Source of the DNA: a bacterium
GTDB lineage: Bacteria > Ratteibacteria > UBA8468 > B48-G9 > DTJG01
Length of the DNA stretch: 6,966 nucleotides
Direction: 5' to 3'
Assembly: GCA_026418655.1 (NCBI GenBank)
Contig: JAOAAW010000051.1
Location: 1-6,966, forward strand
The notes below the pieces were generated by a model. That model was not told the origin of the DNA and did no database searches. It was given only the letters and a program-made list of their open reading frames with translations. Shown piece after piece: positions 5,327-6,966 of this stretch (position 1 is the first letter of the stretch; each line of letters starts with the position of its first letter). The translations under genes were made by a program, and so were the position numbers.

Positions 5327-6772
5327 CTAACCTGTCCAAAACATTGGTTCAAGAATGTATATGTTTCCAATAATTCTTTTTACCTGGTAATTATTTCTTA
5401 TTGCTTCAAGCATATTTTGCGTAAATTTTTCGCTTTGTTTTTCATAGCTTTCAGAATTTAACAAAATCAGATTAAACTGTTTTTCTCTTAACATTTCGAC
5501 AATAAAATTTTCATTCCATCTTCCATATTTTGCAAGCTGGGAAAACTGATATGGTTCAATGATAACATCTTTTCCTGCTACAACAAGCCAGCCAGTATCT
5601 TCTGATAGGATTGGTTCAGAAACAGATAAAAGTTCTCCTGCTATGAGTTCTCCTGCTTCCTTCAAAGTGCTGCTCGGGTCAGAGCCAATGGCAGCAGGCA
5701 TTTCCTGTCCGTAAGTTTTCGTAAATACTGGGGCAGGTTTAAATGGAAGAAATAAAAACAATTGAGATACAAGGGTAAGCAAAATTGCCTGTTTGGAAAT
5801 AAACTGGATTTTTTCAAAGAAAATGCCCAGACTTATAGATGAGAGCGCAATAATTTCAAGAAAATAATTTGCCTCTGCACCGATTTTTGCAGCGAACAAT
5901 AAGGTTATAGGTGAAAGGACGCAATACCAGTAAAAAGGGCTGTTTTTGTCTTTCATGGAACCAATGAACATCGCAAGAAAAACAAAGAGCAACGAATGTC
6001 TTATTCCAACTTGCGAAAATACATTGAAAAAGTGAGAAAAACTGAATGGCAGGGTATTCAAAATTAAAAGATGAGTGAAAACGCTATCTCTATATTTTAA
6101 GAAAAGGTAAATAAAACAAAAGAAAATAATTCCCAAAAAGGGAGAAAGAAAATATTTTTTTTTCTCTCCAGACATTATTAAGGAAATAATTATGCCTGTG
6201 CTGGCGAGAACAAAAGTAGGCTTTGTTAAAAAAGCAAGAGCACAAAAAAGCCCTGAGAGAATAAATCCTGCTTTTGTTTTTTTTATTGCTGAATATAATC
6301 CTGCAATTGTCCAGCATAAAGCAAGCATATCAACAACTTCAAGAGAACCGTAATTGATTGAAACCGGAGAACAGAAAAAAATGCCTGCTGCTATTAATCC
6401 GGCAATCATCGAACCATAATGTCTGACGACCTTAAAAATTAAAAAACAAATGATAATCAAAGATAAAAAGGATACCATTCTACCTGCAAGAAATACCCGG
6501 CTTTCAGGTAAATTTTTCTGAAGATATCCTGTAAGAATGTAATAAAGTGGAGTATAGGGATTGTGCATATAAGGAGGCTGTTCCCCAATTTCAGGGTACA
6601 GAGGCCTATGTTCGACAAAACATTTTACCCAGTATGCAACTACACCTTCTCTGTATTCAAGGGGATACGGAAAAGTTATGCATCTTATATGTTTTACAAA
6701 ACCGGAAAGTGAAATGAATATGAAAAGTCCTGCTAAAATTACTATAATCGCATGATGAATATTTTTTATCAT
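5327..6772 (-). CDS. GT39/ArnT-like membrane glycosyltransferase (GT-C fold)
   Basis: 481 residues, integral membrane. The first membrane segment is at 8-26. It is followed by an outside loop carrying EYREG (39-43), the acidic site expected for GT-C transferases that use polyprenyl-phosphate sugar donors, and PPYMHNPYTPLYYIL (66-80), a stretch typical of GT39/PMT_2-like bacterial proteins. About ten hydrophobic segments follow up to roughly residue 345, including 98-115, 121-138, 147-161, 168-198, 208-226, 258-273 and 302-318, with the family-like GAEANYFLEI (298-307). The last 130 residues are soluble, with SEDTGWLVVAGK (390-401) and EPYQFSQL (406-413). It probably adds a sugar to a lipid, glycan or protein on the outer face of the cytoplasmic membrane; donor and acceptor are unknown. 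The ATG overlaps the upstream TGA (ATGA, 6769-6772). The Shine-Dalgarno is weak (AAAGAAA), so translation is likely coupled to the upstream gene. Confidence 0.85.
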   Translation of the reverse strand: MIKNIHHAIIVILAGLFIFISLSGFVKHIRCITFPYPLEYREGVVAYWVKCFVEHRPLYPEIGEQPPYMHNPYTPLYYILTGYLQKNLPESRVFLAGRMVSFLSLIIICFLIFKVVRHYGSMIAGLIAAGIFFCSPVSINYGSLEVVDMLALCWTIAGLYSAIKKTKAGFILSGLFCALAFLTKPTFVLASTGIIISLIMSGEKKKYFLSPFLGIIFFCFIYLFLKYRDSVFTHLLILNTLPFSFSHFFNVFSQVGIRHSLLFVFLAMFIGSMKDKNSPFYWYCVLSPITLLFAAKIGAEANYFLEIIALSSISLGIFFEKIQFISKQAILLTLVSQLFLFLPFKPAPVFTKTYGQEMPAAIGSDPSSTLKEAGELIAGELLSVSEPILSEDTGWLVVAGKDVIIEPYQFSQLAKYGRWNENFIVEMLREKQFNLILLNSESYEKQSEKFTQNMLEAIRNNYQVKRIIGNIYILEPMFWTG

Positions 6773-6966
6773 TTTCTTTTTACAAGTATAATTTCCAGAT
6801 CTTCAATAAACTGTTCAGTTTCTGCAAAATGACTGCCTTTTTCAAGAAATTGTAAAGTGCCTGATTTAACTGATAATCCATCCACTGATAACATACTGCC
6901 AGAAAATGTAATTCTATACCATCCAGTAACCATTATTGTAAAATCGGCTTTTCCTTCAGAAAATTG
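6769..6966 (-). CDS. C-terminal end of an unidentified protein (5' truncated by window edge)
   Basis: An open frame runs from the right edge of the window for 65 codons to a TGA that overlaps the start of the glycosyltransferase by 4 bases. The residues include DFTIMVTGWYRITFSGSMLS, a Leu-Ser-Val-Asp-Gly turn, SGTLQFLEKGSHFAE and the basic end ILVKRK. Alternating hydrophobic strands with Gly-Trp-Tyr, Val-Asp-Gly and Glu-Lys-Gly-Ser-His turns suggest a beta-sandwich, carbohydrate-binding-like tail of the kind that sometimes ends large envelope or glycosyltransferase proteins. There is no membrane segment in the visible part. The reading frame, the tight ATGA junction and the protein-like composition support a real gene; the product cannot be named from this part alone. 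Confidence 0.7.
   Translation of the reverse strand, partial: QFSEGKADFTIMVTGWYRITFSGSMLSVDGLSVKSGTLQFLEKGSHFAETEQFIEDLEIILVKRK

Overview
This is a 7 kb, AT-rich, very densely coded bacterial window. Six complete genes and one 5'-truncated gene lie on the minus strand, and the 3' tail of a plus-strand gene sits at the left edge. No stretch longer than about 55 bases lies between genes. I see no tRNA, rRNA, CRISPR array, insertion sequence or convincing terminator. The first 19 bases are not genomic: they match the Tn5/Nextera transposase mosaic-end adapter exactly, so the left edge is a sequencing-library artefact at a contig end.

The organism cannot be fixed from this window. A dockerin-type tail, a large spermidine-synthase-like multispanning membrane protein, a GT-C glycosyltransferase, a flavin reductase/flavoredoxin-type protein, and low-GC coding with strong AGGAGG ribosome sites all fit an uncultured, probably anaerobic bacterium known from metagenomes. 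An Omnitrophota-like or related candidate phylum is my guess, held with low confidence.

Layout from left to right: adapter (1-19); the last 34 codons of a plus-strand dockerin-bearing protein (21-125), converging with a 4-base gap on a PfkB-family sugar kinase (130-1065); a 780-residue membrane protein with a central spermidine-synthase-like Rossmann domain (1062-3404); a flavin reductase-like FMN-binding protein (3407-3922); a small exported protein of unknown function (3948-4331); an EVE-domain protein whose C-terminal half looks like a PD-(D/E)XK nuclease (4354-5271); a GT39-like membrane glycosyltransferase (5327-6772); and the C-terminal end of an upstream gene (6769-6966).

Transcription order on the minus strand runs from right to left. 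Two ATGA overlaps (at 6769-6772 and 1062-1065) and gaps of 2, 25 and 22 bases suggest one or two operons. The 55-base spacer before the EVE gene is the only place with room for an internal promoter. The gene set looks functionally mixed: envelope glycan assembly (glycosyltransferase and its partner), redox and membrane functions, and one candidate defence gene.

The most interesting item is the EVE plus nuclease-like protein, a plausible single-gene modification-dependent restriction enzyme. Next is the spermidine-synthase-like membrane protein, which keeps the SAM-type nucleotide loop but lacks the aspartates that aminopropyl transfer needs.
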